64,000 nucleotides of DNA from Sphingobium phenoxybenzoativorans (lineage in GTDB: Bacteria > Pseudomonadota > Alphaproteobacteria > Sphingomonadales > Sphingomonadaceae): assembly GCF_001757355.1 (NCBI RefSeq), contig NZ_MINO01000012.1, forward strand, positions 40,317 through 104,316, in the 5' to 3' direction. The position numbers and the translations under genes were made by a program. This document shows positions 35,073 to 43,732 of this stretch, in pieces. Numbering within the stretch: the stretch's first letter is position 1; every line of letters starts with the position of its first letter. The notes under the pieces are model-generated. The model did not search any database and was not told the origin of the DNA. It saw only the letters and a program-made list of their open reading frames with translations.

Positions 35073-35867
35073 TCAGCGCGGGGTCGAGCCCGCCTGGTGG
35101 GCCGCTTCGTCGATCACATCGGAGACGACCTTAGGCTGAGTGAAGAAGAGCGCGTGGCTTGCCGCGACAGTGGTGACCTTCGCCCCGATGCGCTTGGCCA
35201 TGCTCTGCAGCATCCGCTGATCAAACGCCTTGTCGTCGGTTGCGATGACAGCCCAGCTCGGCTTGGTCCGCCAGGCGGCATGCTGCAGCTTGACCTCAAA
35301 GCTCGCCATGTTGATCGGCGCTTGCGACGCGTTCAGAAAGTCGGCGTCAGCCTTGGTCGCATCCGCAGCGAAACCCGCGGCGAAGCTGTCGGACTTCACA
35401 TAGCCGAAACCGTCCTTGGTCGTCTCGATCACGAACTCCGGCGGCGTCGTATAGCCCTGATACTGCTGCGCGGTCGTCTCGCCCACGTCTGGAGACAGGG
35501 CGGAGACGTAGACCAGGCCACGCACCCGTGGATGATCCCCGGCCTCGGTGATGACGGTGCCGCCCCAGCTGTGCCCCACCAGTATGGCCGGCCCATCCTG
35601 CCGGTCCAGCGCACGCCGCGTAGCGGCTACGTCGTCTTCGAATGAGGTAAGCGGGTTCTGCACGATTGTGACGCGGTAGCCGCGCGCGCTCAGGGTGTCG
35701 TAAACTTTGCGCCAACCCGACCCGTCGGCGAATGCCCCGTGGACAAGGACCACGTTCCTAGTCGCAGCCGGCTTGACGGCCGGGGCCGTTGCCTGGGCAA
35801 GTGCTGCTGGCGGTGTCAGCGTGAGCGCTGACGCGGAAAGGATCAAGGCCGTCACGAGCGACTTCAT
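35073..35867 (-). CDS. Secreted alpha/beta hydrolase
   Basis: This is a 264-aa protein with a signal peptide (MKSLVTALILSASALTLTPPAALAQA). The mature alpha/beta-hydrolase domain starts NVVLVHGAFADGSGWRKVYDTL, with nucleophile Ser100 in LVGHSWGG and a likely catalytic His in AASHALFFTQP. It belongs to the EstC-like hydrolases often found under MarR or OhrR control. It is divergent from an OhrR-like MarR gene across a spacer packed with TTATCGCGATAT palindromes, so induction by peroxide or electrophile stress is likely. Confidence 0.9.
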   Translation of the reverse strand: MKSLVTALILSASALTLTPPAALAQATAPAVKPAATRNVVLVHGAFADGSGWRKVYDTLSARGYRVTIVQNPLTSFEDDVAATRRALDRQDGPAILVGHSWGGTVITEAGDHPRVRGLVYVSALSPDVGETTAQQYQGYTTPPEFVIETTKDGFGYVKSDSFAAGFAADATKADADFLNASQAPINMASFEVKLQHAAWRTKPSWAVIATDDKAFDQRMLQSMAKRIGAKVTTVAASHALFFTQPKVVSDVIDEAAHQAGSTPR

Positions 35868-35887
35868 CGTACATCTCCTTAACAACG

Positions 35888-35962
35888 GCGATAACTGTTA
35901 TCGCGATATGTGTTATCTAGTTGCGATTCGGCGGCCTGTCCACCATAAAGTTTATCGCGATA
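35888..35962. promoter_or_regulatory. Palindromic MarR-type operators
   Basis: GCGATAACTGTTATCGC at 35888-35904 is a perfect 17-bp palindrome and overlaps TATCGCGATA (35899-35908). A second TATCGCGATA lies at 35953-35962 within an identical 12-bp core TTATCGCGATAT. Both sit between the divergent hydrolase and MarR genes, the second just before the MarR start, consistent with repression of both promoters by the encoded MarR protein. Confidence 0.65.
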
Positions 35963-35983
35963 TCTTTTTGTGGAATTTACTCG

Positions 35984-36457
35984 ATGCCGAAGACCGAAAA
36001 TCCACCCGTGCCGCTCGACGAGCAGCTTTGCTTTGCGATCTACTCCGCCGGGATCGCGATCCAACGAGCGTACAAGCCGCTTCTCGATGCGCTCGGCCTG
36101 ACCTACCCGCAGTATCTTGTTCTGAATGTCCTCTGGCGCGAAGCTGATCAGACGGTCGGCGCCATCGCACACCAGCTTGCGCTCGAATCGAGCACGCTGA
36201 CACCACTCCTCAAGCGCCTTGAGGTAGCCGGCTTGATCCGGCGCGCCCGGAATCCCGAGAATGAGCGGCAGGTAATCGTGTCGGTCACCGACAAAGGCAC
36301 CGCGCTTCGCTCGAGGGCGGGTTGTCTTGGCGATACGCTCCTGATCGCATCCGGCGAAACACCTGCCGCGCTAGGCAGGCTCAATCGTCAGATGGCCGAA
36401 CTGCGAGATGCGGTTTACGCCCATATTGGCGGTTGGGAGGCGCCGGAGTTACATTGA
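35984..36457 (+). CDS. MarR-family regulator, OhrR-like
   Basis: This is a 157-aa winged-helix protein: LGLTYPQYLVLNVLWREADQTVGAIAHQLALESSTLTPLLKRLEVAGLIRRARNPENERQVIVSVTDKG. The N-terminal LDEQLCFAIYSA carries Cys16 in the position of the peroxide-sensing cysteine of OhrR. It lacks an Ohr partner in the neighbourhood; instead a secreted hydrolase and a GMC oxidoreductase are divergent. The start at 35984 suits the OhrR N-terminus better than the upstream in-frame ATG at 35921, which lies among the palindromes. Confidence 0.88.
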   Translation: MPKTENPPVPLDEQLCFAIYSAGIAIQRAYKPLLDALGLTYPQYLVLNVLWREADQTVGAIAHQLALESSTLTPLLKRLEVAGLIRRARNPENERQVIVSVTDKGTALRSRAGCLGDTLLIASGETPAALGRLNRQMAELRDAVYAHIGGWEAPELH

Positions 36458-37056
36458 TGCGATCACCCACGGTTCGGCGAGTTGATCAGCGCAGAGGTAT
36501 TGCCCGCCGTCGGCCTGCGTCCCGAACGCGTCGGGCGAGCGCGCCGAGCTCCTTTCGGGCCGGCAGCGCCGATCCTCCTCGGTAGGAGGGGCCGTTCGCT
36601 CGCGTTGGCAGGAGCCACGAAGCGCCGGCGACGCATAAATTGATGTAGAAAGGCACTCTCAGGGTCGCCTTTGGATCGAGCGATGCCACCGACGTCGCAC
36701 GAGCCCTCAGGTCGGCCCGTTGAAGGCTGATCTTGGGACTTACCTGCCATTCGCCAGAGTTATGGCGAATGACAGCTTTTGCCGTAATCTGCCATGAGGA
36801 TCCGCAACCTGCAGTCATGCGGCATTTGGTCTCCTTGAGCTACGTCCCATGCGATGTCCCGGGCCGGACGTTAGGGCAGGAAGCGGGATGAACCCTCGCT
36901 CGTCGCCACCTTGGCGTCCGCCGTGAGTTGCTGATTTGAGCCGCTTGAACAGGTCACGGTGGACGACGGTCCCTCCATGCATGTCGGTCGTGACACTCAT
37001 GACTTGGAACGATGTGCCATCAACAACATTATGTGTCCGATAGCAGGGCAAAATAT
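36458..37056. other. Intergenic region, no confident gene; one hairpin
   Basis: About 600 bp lie between the MarR and response-regulator genes, both on the plus strand. An 8-bp inverted repeat CATTCGCC / GGCGAATG with an 8-bp loop is at 36748-36771. Overlapping minus-strand frames have no recognisable product. It likely marks a junction between cargo blocks. Confidence 0.4.
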
Positions 37057-37413
37057 ATGATCTCCGTGTTGATAGTCGAAGACGAGATTTTTATCGCTAT
37101 GGAGATCGAGCGCATTTTAGAGGATGCCGGGTATAACGTCGTCGCGATCGCTACGGACCAATCCGAAGCGCTATCGTCCGCGCAAAATGCTCAGTTGGCA
37201 TTCGTCGATGTTAATCTGCGCGACGGCCCTATCGGACCACGGATTGCGCACGAGCTTGCCTCGCAACATGGCACGCGGGTCGTTTACGTCACGGCTAATC
37301 CATCTCAGATCGGCGAGCTTGCGCCCGACGCAATTGGTTGCATCCAAAAGCCCTTTACCGCGGATGCTATATTAGCCGCCGCTGCCAGGGATCGCACCTA
37401 TGACCGAGTATGA
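37057..37413 (+). CDS. Single-domain response regulator (REC only)
   Basis: This is a 118-aa CheY-like receiver: acidic pocket VLIVEDEIFIAMEIE, phospho-acceptor Asp in AFVDVNLRDGPIG (about residue 50), Thr in VVYVTANP and Lys in CIQKPFTADAIL. There is no output domain, so it must act through a partner or as a phosphate sink. REC-only proteins with this VTANP/KPF pattern often pair with HWE kinases. The gene ends 5 bp before the convergent end of the GAF-PAS-HWE kinase gene. Confidence 0.9.
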   Translation: MISVLIVEDEIFIAMEIERILEDAGYNVVAIATDQSEALSSAQNAQLAFVDVNLRDGPIGPRIAHELASQHGTRVVYVTANPSQIGELAPDAIGCIQKPFTADAILAAAARDRTYDRV

Positions 37414-37418
37414 GGCCG

Positions 37419-38888
37419 TCATCCGCGTTTAAGCGCTGATACCGGGGCGCGTTGCAGCGAGGAGCAGGGCACCGTCAGTTCCACCCGCAGCCCATCTGGA
37501 TTCCACTCTCGCGAGATCGATCCGCCCAATTGTCGGACAGCGCTGAGTTCAATCAGTTGGGTGCCGAATCCTGAATTTTCCGGCTGCGAAACCGTCGGTC
37601 CGCCGACCTCTTGCCATTCCAGCTTAGCGAACTGTTTGGTTGAGCGGCATTTCAAATGGACCTGCCCGTCGGGCAGAGACAGTGACCCGTATTTGGCAGC
37701 GTTAGTTGCAAGCTCATGAAAGACCAGTGCCAGGGGCGTGGCCGAACGATCATCAATGGTGACGTCTTCGCCATCAATAGTGACCCGTTCGACATAGGTC
37801 TCCAGGAGCTCGCCCAGCATGCCCAAAAGGCTGTTCTGGCCTACGACCGGGCGCGAGTGTTCGCTGTGCGGTCTAACAAAATCATGCGCGCGGCCGAGCG
37901 CCATTATGCGATCACGCAAATCATCTGCCACGCTTCGGACTTCGGGATGATGCCGTGTCGAAAAACTGATCAAACCGGTGATGACCGAGAAGATATTCTT
38001 GATCCGGTGACTAAGCTCCTGCGCAATCACCTCGCGCTGCACCTGGATCATCTTCTGCTCATGGATATCGGTGCAGGTACCAAACCATCGTGTGATCGCG
38101 CCACTGTCGTCACGGATCGGAAGTGCGCGGCCAAGGGTCCAACGATACTCGCCTTGCGCATTGCGGAGCCGGTACTCAATCTCGTAGGGCTCGCCGCTCT
38201 CGAGCGAATGTCTCCATACCGACCACGCTCGCTCCTGGTCTTCGGGATGGAACATGCCATTCCACCCTTCGCCATCGGTCGATCCCGGCTCAACACCCGT
38301 ATATTCATACCAGCGGGCGTTGTAGTAATCGTGGAAGCCGTCGGGTCGTGTTGACCAGACCATTTGTGGCATTGCATCTGCAAGCACGCGGAATTTCGCT
38401 TCACGCTCATTGATCTCTCGGTCGCTGCGACGGCTCGATCGCCGGGACGTCAGAAACAACATAACGTGCGAAGCGAGCAGGTTGAGCCCTTGCCGCTGTT
38501 CCGACGTCAAATCCGCGCGGGGTTGGTTGTCTATGACGCAGAGCGCGCCCAGTTTTATGCCATCCTCGGATACCAAAGGAGCACCGGCGTAGAAACGAAT
38601 ATAGGGATCGCCTGTCACCAAAGGATTATGGGCAAAACGCGGATCGTGCGTCGCATCGGGAACGATCATGATATCGTTACCAAACATCGCGAAGGCACAG
38701 AAAGACTGCTCACGTGGTGTCTCGCGCACTGTCAGCCCAGTCCGCGCAGGAAACCACTGCCGCTTGTCCTCGACAAAACTTACCAAAGCTACTGGCGTAT
38801 CACAGAGTGTTGAAGCAAAATCGGTGATCGACTTGAGCGTTTTATCGTTCTCCAGTAATAGTAATTCGAAACTCTGCATGTCTTGCAA
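37419..38888 (-). CDS. GAF-PAS HWE-family sensor histidine kinase
   Basis: The 489-aa cytoplasmic kinase has an N-terminal GAF domain (about 15-150; ITDFASTLCDTPVALVSFVEDKRQWFPARTGL, FYAGAPLVSEDGIKLGALCVID), a PAS domain with PAC motif (about 165-290; DYYNARWYEYTGVEPG, YRLRNAQGEYRWTLGRALPI) and an HWE kinase core: H-box ELSHRIKNIFSVI, N-box VFHELATNAAKYGSL and the WxE motif in LEWQEVGGP. It probably phosphorylates the convergent REC-only regulator or feeds the general stress response; the sensed signal is unknown. Confidence 0.93.
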   Translation of the reverse strand: MQDMQSFELLLLENDKTLKSITDFASTLCDTPVALVSFVEDKRQWFPARTGLTVRETPREQSFCAFAMFGNDIMIVPDATHDPRFAHNPLVTGDPYIRFYAGAPLVSEDGIKLGALCVIDNQPRADLTSEQRQGLNLLASHVMLFLTSRRSSRRSDREINEREAKFRVLADAMPQMVWSTRPDGFHDYYNARWYEYTGVEPGSTDGEGWNGMFHPEDQERAWSVWRHSLESGEPYEIEYRLRNAQGEYRWTLGRALPIRDDSGAITRWFGTCTDIHEQKMIQVQREVIAQELSHRIKNIFSVITGLISFSTRHHPEVRSVADDLRDRIMALGRAHDFVRPHSEHSRPVVGQNSLLGMLGELLETYVERVTIDGEDVTIDDRSATPLALVFHELATNAAKYGSLSLPDGQVHLKCRSTKQFAKLEWQEVGGPTVSQPENSGFGTQLIELSAVRQLGGSISREWNPDGLRVELTVPCSSLQRAPVSALKRG

Positions 38889-39040
38889 TGCCTACCGATA
38901 AGATGAATTTTCTACAGCGAAATCCTCTAATCATGCCGGTCAAATCAGAGTTCGATTACGCCGGCGAATTAATTGGAGGGAGAGCCGCTTCTGAAAAGGA
39001 TTTCTGGGATTGCTGCGCCAGCAGCAATCCCAAGATAGAT

Positions 39041-39223
39041 TTAAATCTTATCGCCGAGCGCGCCCTTGACGCTGCCCTTTACGTCCTGACCCGTCCCCTT
39101 GAGCTTTTGCGCCGCGCCTTCTGCAACAAGCTTGTCATTATCGGTCGCTTTGCCGATGGCTTCCTTGGCACTGCCAACAGCCTTGTTACCGGCAGCGCTC
39201 AATTTATCGGTAAGTTCACCCAT
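39041..39223 (-). CDS. CsbD-family stress protein
   Basis: This is a 60-aa protein, MGELTDKLSAAGNKAVGSAKEAIGKATDN with KLVAEGAAQKLKGTGQDVKGSVKGALGD, the classic CsbD-like amphipathic repeat. The start at 39223 has AAGGAGG 6-7 bp upstream. CsbD proteins are strongly induced by general stress sigma factors. Its place between two HWE kinase genes suits a stress regulon. Confidence 0.9.
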   Translation of the reverse strand: MGELTDKLSAAGNKAVGSAKEAIGKATDNDKLVAEGAAQKLKGTGQDVKGSVKGALGDKI

Positions 39224-39490
39224 ATTTGCCTCCTTGCATGCTTTCCGCTCAATGCGGCAACCGGAAAACTCAAGCGGCTGGACGCCGGTTCCCGATCGCG
39301 AAGGCGGTAAGAGACGCCGACGATGGTCTATATGCGAAGTGGTCATATTCGCAGCCTCTTCTGGTCCAACTTCTCAGTCGAGAATGGCGCCCGCTGTCCA
39401 AACCAAGGAGGGAATGGCGTTCGTGTTCCGTTCCAGCTATATTGGAGTTGCCGCCCGCCCGGCGACGAAACCTAATGACCGGACTAGCGC

Positions 39491-40957
39491 GTGAAAGACA
39501 CTGACGAAGACGCTCGCATCCTTGCAGAGTTTGCCCGAACCGGAAGCGGTCCTGATCCCTTCTCGTCCGCGGTCCGAACGACGCGGATGCCAATGCTGAT
39601 CACCGATCCCGGCCAGCCGGACAATCCCATCGTTTTTGTCAACGATGCGTTCTCGCGACTCACCGGCTATGGCCGTCATGAAATTATTGGACGCAATTGC
39701 CGGTTCCTCCAGGGACCAGAGACCGATCGTAGCGAAGTTTCTCGGCTACGCGACGCGATCGCGGCGAAAACGCCCATTGAGTTGGACCTGCTCAACTACA
39801 AGAAGGATGGCGCGAAATTTTGGAATCGTGTGCTGGTTTCGCCTGTTTTCGACGTTGATGGCGCGCTGACTTACTTCTTCGCCTCCCAGTTCGACGTTAC
39901 GCTCGAGCGTGAGCGCTTGGCTCAACTGGAGCGGGAGCGCGGCGATCTTGAATCCGAGGTTGCTCGCCGCGACGCCGAACTGATCGCAAGCGAGCAGCGA
40001 CTTCGCTTCGCCCTGAAGGCGGGCCAAATGGGCTCGTGGAGCCTGGACATCCAGTCGCAGCGGATGATCGCTTCAGAAGGGTGTAAGGAGAATTTCGGCC
40101 GGCCGGTCAGCGAACCTTTCTCTTATGACGACCTCATGGCAGCGGTTCACCCCGATGACAGGCAGATGCGCGATGAAGCAGTAGCGACAGCGATCGCTAA
40201 AGGCACGTTGCTCGATGTCGAATATCGACTGCTGACACCTGGTGGGGAGGAGCGCTGGGTCCAGATCCGGGGACAGGCAAACTACCGAGCAGACGGGACA
40301 CCGCTGGCAATGATCGGTGTATCGCAGGATATCACGCGTCGGAAGCGGGACGAGGAGCATCGCAACCTCCTCGCCGGCGAGCTTAGCCATCGCGTGAAGA
40401 ACAGCCTCGCCATGATCCAGGCGATCATTTCGCAAACGCTGCGCCGGGCCAATTCGCTGGACGAAGCTGGCGAGACGCTTCAGGCGCGTGTGTTCGCGAT
40501 GGCTGCAGCAAACGACATTTTGGTGCAGCAAAGCTGGGAAGGCGCTTCGCTACGCGACCTCCTCAAACGCACGCTTGCCCCATTTGGCGCGGATGACGGA
40601 GCGCAATTTCACCTCGCCGGGCCAGACGTCAGCCTTCCCCCTCGCATTGCAACGTCGCTCGCGCTTGCCATGCACGAAATGGCAACCAACGCTTCGAAAT
40701 ACGGAGCGCTGTCGGTCGATGAAGGGGAAGTTCGCATTGTCTGGGAAATAGGTACCGATCAAGATACCCGGCGCTTGTTGCTGCGCTGGACAGAGGCTGG
40801 CGGCCCTCCCGTTTCTACGCCTGATCGATCAGGGTTTGGGACAACGCTGATAGAGCGGGTGCTCGCGCGCGACACGGGTGGCACAGCCAAAATTGATTAT
40901 GCGCCTCATGGCGTAACTCTGGTTATCGACGCCCCGCTCCATAACGACGGCTTGTAG
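39491..40957 (+). CDS. LOV-domain blue-light sensor histidine kinase (HWE family)
   Basis: This is a 488-aa kinase. The N-terminal LOV domain contains the diagnostic flavin-adduct motif GRNCRFLQG (67-75, photoactive Cys70), followed by ELLNYKKDG-like ELDLLNYKKDGAKFWNRV and FFASQFDVTLERERL. A coiled linker (about 135-175), a PAS domain with PAC motif (about 180-290), and an HWE core follow: ELSHRVKNSLAMIQAI, AMHEMATNASKYGAL, RWTEAGGP. The start is GTG at 39491. It should autophosphorylate in response to blue light through an FMN-Cys adduct. REC regulator, CsbD and a second HWE kinase nearby suggest light input to stress control. Confidence 0.95.
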   Translation: MKDTDEDARILAEFARTGSGPDPFSSAVRTTRMPMLITDPGQPDNPIVFVNDAFSRLTGYGRHEIIGRNCRFLQGPETDRSEVSRLRDAIAAKTPIELDLLNYKKDGAKFWNRVLVSPVFDVDGALTYFFASQFDVTLERERLAQLERERGDLESEVARRDAELIASEQRLRFALKAGQMGSWSLDIQSQRMIASEGCKENFGRPVSEPFSYDDLMAAVHPDDRQMRDEAVATAIAKGTLLDVEYRLLTPGGEERWVQIRGQANYRADGTPLAMIGVSQDITRRKRDEEHRNLLAGELSHRVKNSLAMIQAIISQTLRRANSLDEAGETLQARVFAMAAANDILVQQSWEGASLRDLLKRTLAPFGADDGAQFHLAGPDVSLPPRIATSLALAMHEMATNASKYGALSVDEGEVRIVWEIGTDQDTRRLLLRWTEAGGPPVSTPDRSGFGTTLIERVLARDTGGTAKIDYAPHGVTLVIDAPLHNDGL

Positions 40958-41159
40958 ATTTGATAATAAGGCCGCCAAGTGCTGGCTGGATCCACAAAGT
41001 TGGCCCTAACGGACGTGCTGATGTTCACGGAATCCGGTCGGCCGCCACGATATGCAGAAAATCGCGCAGCGCCGACCGCGGCCGCGCCAAGGGTTCAGGT
41101 TCGAGCATGGGAAGGGAGATAGACAGACCGTCCGGTCGAGGCAAATGCCCCGACCGGGT

Positions 41160-41969
41160 TCAGAAGCGCCGGCCACCCCCAACAAGGTCGCAGTCTCCCC
41201 GAAAGGCGTAGTCGGCAGTCCCCACGATCGTGATCCGGCCGCTGCGGCGATCGATCGCAATCCGCGGCTTGTTGAGCCCGTTCAGTCGATAGGTCGCCGT
41301 GATCCGGTCGGGCGCGAGTGCAACGTCAGACAGGTCCCACCAGCCATCCTGGCCGTGCGAATTGATCGGCGGGATCAGCTTCTTCGGCAGTCGGATCCGA
41401 CCGCCGCCCTGCCAAAACTGGAGCATGAGCGATGCGTCGAAATGCTCCTGGGTCAGTCCGTTCTGCGTCCCATAATTATAGCGTCGTCGCCGGTCGTCCC
41501 ACGTCCAGGTCGGACTGCTGGCGATGGTCGGCCTTTGCCCGTCGCCGAAGCAGACAAGGCCGAGTTCCACCTCACCGGCCGCCGCGGCCGGACCATTCTC
41601 GACATAGCTTGGCGCGCCCGTCCGGGGCGCCGGCAAGCCGCCCGCGAGTCGCGGCGGGTCTCTCCGCCGATCGCCGTGGGACGCCGCATCACGCCCGCAG
41701 TCGGCCGGCGGCGTGGCCAGGATGGCAGAATAGCGCCCGTCAGACGTCGTGACCGAGAGGCATTCGCGGAGACCGCCATGCCACCAGTAGCTCCATTTGC
41801 GATCATCACCGGTTTGGGTGCGAACGAACACATAACCGCGTCGCTGGAGTTCGCTTTCCCCGCTCGATCCCCGGGCTCCCACCAGATCGGCGACTGCCGG
41901 CGGTGTCTGCGCTGATGAGGGATATGCCGCGCAGCAAAGCAAAAGGGGTAGCACGCGATGCCTACGCAT
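41160..41969 (-). CDS. Secreted hypothetical protein (269 aa)
   Basis: A signal peptide (MRRHRVLPLLLCCAAYPSSAQ) is followed by a mature domain with VADLVGARGSSGESELQRRGYVFVRTQTGDDRKWSYWWHGGLRECLSVTTSDGRYSAI, a pattern seen in uncharacterised periplasmic proteins of sphingomonads, then a C-terminal beta-rich part (FDASLMLQFWQGGGRIRLPKKL.. GQDGWWDLSDVALAPDRITATYRLNG). AAAGGA precedes ATG. No enzymatic motif is seen. It is followed on the same strand by nothing obvious; the membrane-protein gene lies just upstream. Confidence 0.75.
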   Translation of the reverse strand: MRRHRVLPLLLCCAAYPSSAQTPPAVADLVGARGSSGESELQRRGYVFVRTQTGDDRKWSYWWHGGLRECLSVTTSDGRYSAILATPPADCGRDAASHGDRRRDPPRLAGGLPAPRTGAPSYVENGPAAAAGEVELGLVCFGDGQRPTIASSPTWTWDDRRRRYNYGTQNGLTQEHFDASLMLQFWQGGGRIRLPKKLIPPINSHGQDGWWDLSDVALAPDRITATYRLNGLNKPRIAIDRRSGRITIVGTADYAFRGDCDLVGGGRRF

Positions 41970-42000
41970 GAGCCAGTCCTTTCATCCCCCGGCCGCCATT

Positions 42001-42672
42001 CTAGCGAGTGAACAGAACCCCGACCAGAATAAGCAGGGCGAAGCTTTCCACAAAGCACCGTAGCGTATCGCCCACCGCACGGATTAGGCCGATCTTGCGC
42101 TTCGCGGCGAACCAGCGCGCCTCGGCCGTCATGAAATGTAGGAACGCCGCTGCGAGAATGGCAAGGCACGCGATCCGCGCCAATGACCAGCCGAGCGTCG
42201 CCAGCGTCGTGCTCAGGCTGAGCCCAAGCGCGAACAGGGCGGCGGGATAGCATTGCGCATAAAATGGCTGGCGCAGGCTCTCCCGGTCGATCGACTGGTG
42301 CGTCGCGCGTAAGAGGCGGAGCGCATAGACCAGCGGAAAGATCGCGAAGACGAACACGCGCAAGAGAAGCGCGCTGCTGTCATCGGTGATAGTGGCGGCG
42401 AGGCCATGGCGGTCAGCGACGATCTGGTCTGTCTGGCCAAGGGCGACCGCGAGGCCGTGGGCAACCAGCAATGTAAGGATCAGGAAAAGCGGCGGGCTGA
42501 GCGCGTTGGAATATTGCTTGTCTTCGGGAAGAAGCAGTTGTCGGTCCGCATAGGCCATCATGTCCAGCGGCCTGGTCATCGCCCGCCAGAATGTAAGCGG
42601 ATAGAAGACGAGCCAGCTCATCACCTCGTAAAGAAGCTCGTCGAGCGAGTTGAGCCATTTCATGAAGTCCAT
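42001..42672 (-). CDS. Polytopic membrane protein, unknown function
   Basis: The 223-aa protein has about five hydrophobic segments (LFLILTLLVAHGLAVALG, LLRVFVFAIFPLVYALRLL, AALFALGLSLSTTLATLGWSL, ACLAILAAAFLHFM, LLILVGVLFTR). The N-terminal part (LLYEVMSWLVFYPLTFWRAMTRP) resembles Yip1/permease-like proteins, but this is only an impression. It ends 31 bp before the start of the secreted hypothetical gene on the same strand, so the two probably form an operon. Confidence 0.75.
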   Translation of the reverse strand: MDFMKWLNSLDELLYEVMSWLVFYPLTFWRAMTRPLDMMAYADRQLLLPEDKQYSNALSPPLFLILTLLVAHGLAVALGQTDQIVADRHGLAATITDDSSALLLRVFVFAIFPLVYALRLLRATHQSIDRESLRQPFYAQCYPAALFALGLSLSTTLATLGWSLARIACLAILAAAFLHFMTAEARWFAAKRKIGLIRAVGDTLRCFVESFALLILVGVLFTR

Positions 42673-42947
42673 CGGCCTATGATCAGCCCAAAAGGTGCTT
42701 CAAAGCAATTTTGAAATCGTAGCGCGGCGGCGAGCCGACGGGCGAACAGCGATTCAAGTCGACCAGGAAAGCCTCACCGGACCCCTCGTTAATCTGGCGA
42801 CCGCCCATATTCCCCCTTACGCCTGAATCTGTCAGCCTTGGCGGGCGACCCGCCCCATCCCGTTTCAGGTTGCTTGTCCCAGCATTTGCGCAACTGCCTT
42901 TGACCCGAGGCGCGTTAAGTACATGACAGGGCCCTGCCTCCTCGCTA

Positions 42948-43364
42948 TTGGCGTTTCTCGTGCATCGGCTGCGTCGCCTCGTCCTTGCCAATCGGCCCTT
43001 CGCCTGCGCGATCATCGCACTTGCGCTGATCATGAAGATCGCCATTCCCTCCGGCTTCATGCCGACCGTGTCGAACGGCCAGATCGTCGTTAGCGTCTGC
43101 TCCGGCATGGGACCGACCACGATGGTGATCACGATTCCCGGCCTAGAGCACGGGAAATCGGACGGCGGAAGCCAGCACGGCAAGACGGAGCAACCCTGCG
43201 CGTTCGCGGGCCTTTCAGCGCCATCGTTGGCGGCAGCCGACCCGATCCTGCTGGCAGCAGCCATCCTGTTCGTGCTGGCGCTCGGCATGCGTCCGCTGCT
43301 GCTTACGGCGGCAAGCGCATCTCCCTATCTTCGACCACCGCTAAGGGGTCCCCCGGCAATCTGA
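42948..43364 (+). CDS. DUF2946-family protein, probable copper-related
   Basis: This is a protein of about 138 aa with two membrane helices (ACAIIALALIMKIAI and ILLAAAILFVLALGM) around a His/Cys-rich loop (VVSVCSGMG, GLEHGKSDGGSQHGKTEQPCAFAGL). This is the DUF2946 layout; members are commonly encoded beside copper or TonB-receptor genes. The start is uncertain: TTG at 42948 or GTG at 42960. It is first of a plus-strand group leading to a PepSY protein and a TonB receptor. Confidence 0.8.
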   Translation: MAFLVHRLRRLVLANRPFACAIIALALIMKIAIPSGFMPTVSNGQIVVSVCSGMGPTTMVITIPGLEHGKSDGGSQHGKTEQPCAFAGLSAPSLAAADPILLAAAILFVLALGMRPLLLTAASASPYLRPPLRGPPAI

Positions 43365-43501
43365 TTTCATTGGTCGCATGAGCGAGGGTGGGACGCGGGC
43401 ACGCATTGGCGTGCCCGCGGACCGCGCGCTGATGCATCCGTATTAGATCGTCCGGCCTGAGTGCGTCATTGCCTCGGCCTGGCGTGCCGAGGAATCATCA
43501 C

Positions 43502-43732
43502 ATGAACAGTTTTGTCGCCGGACCGGCGGGCCTCTCGCCCGTCGCCGTGACGCGCAACCGTCATCTGGCTGCGCAAGATCCTGCGCCCTTTATATCGTGG
43601 CTGCGCCAAACCCGGCGTTCGGCGTGGCTCGCAATCGGCCTGTGTCTGCTGTTCCGGGCCGGTGACGCGCTAATTCATGACGGGTCGCTTGCGCCCGGAT
43701 CGCCAGCTCTGGCGGCGGGCGTTGCACGATGA
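43502..43732 (+). CDS. Small membrane protein in metal-uptake operon (76 aa)
   Basis: ATG at 43502 follows GAGGAA. The product has one hydrophobic helix (AWLAIGLCLLFRAGDAL) and a small-residue tail. Its stop overlaps the start of the DUF2244 gene by 4 bp (ATGA), which supports it being real. No family is recognised. Confidence 0.6.
   Translation: MNSFVAGPAGLSPVAVTRNRHLAAQDPAPFISWLRQTRRSAWLAIGLCLLFRAGDALIHDGSLAPGSPALAAGVAR

Noticed and set aside
36486..36818. Minus-strand frame of 110 codons between MarR and the response regulator
   Set aside because: It has no recognisable product and passes through a hairpin; low-complexity Arg/Ala-rich translation typical of chance frames.
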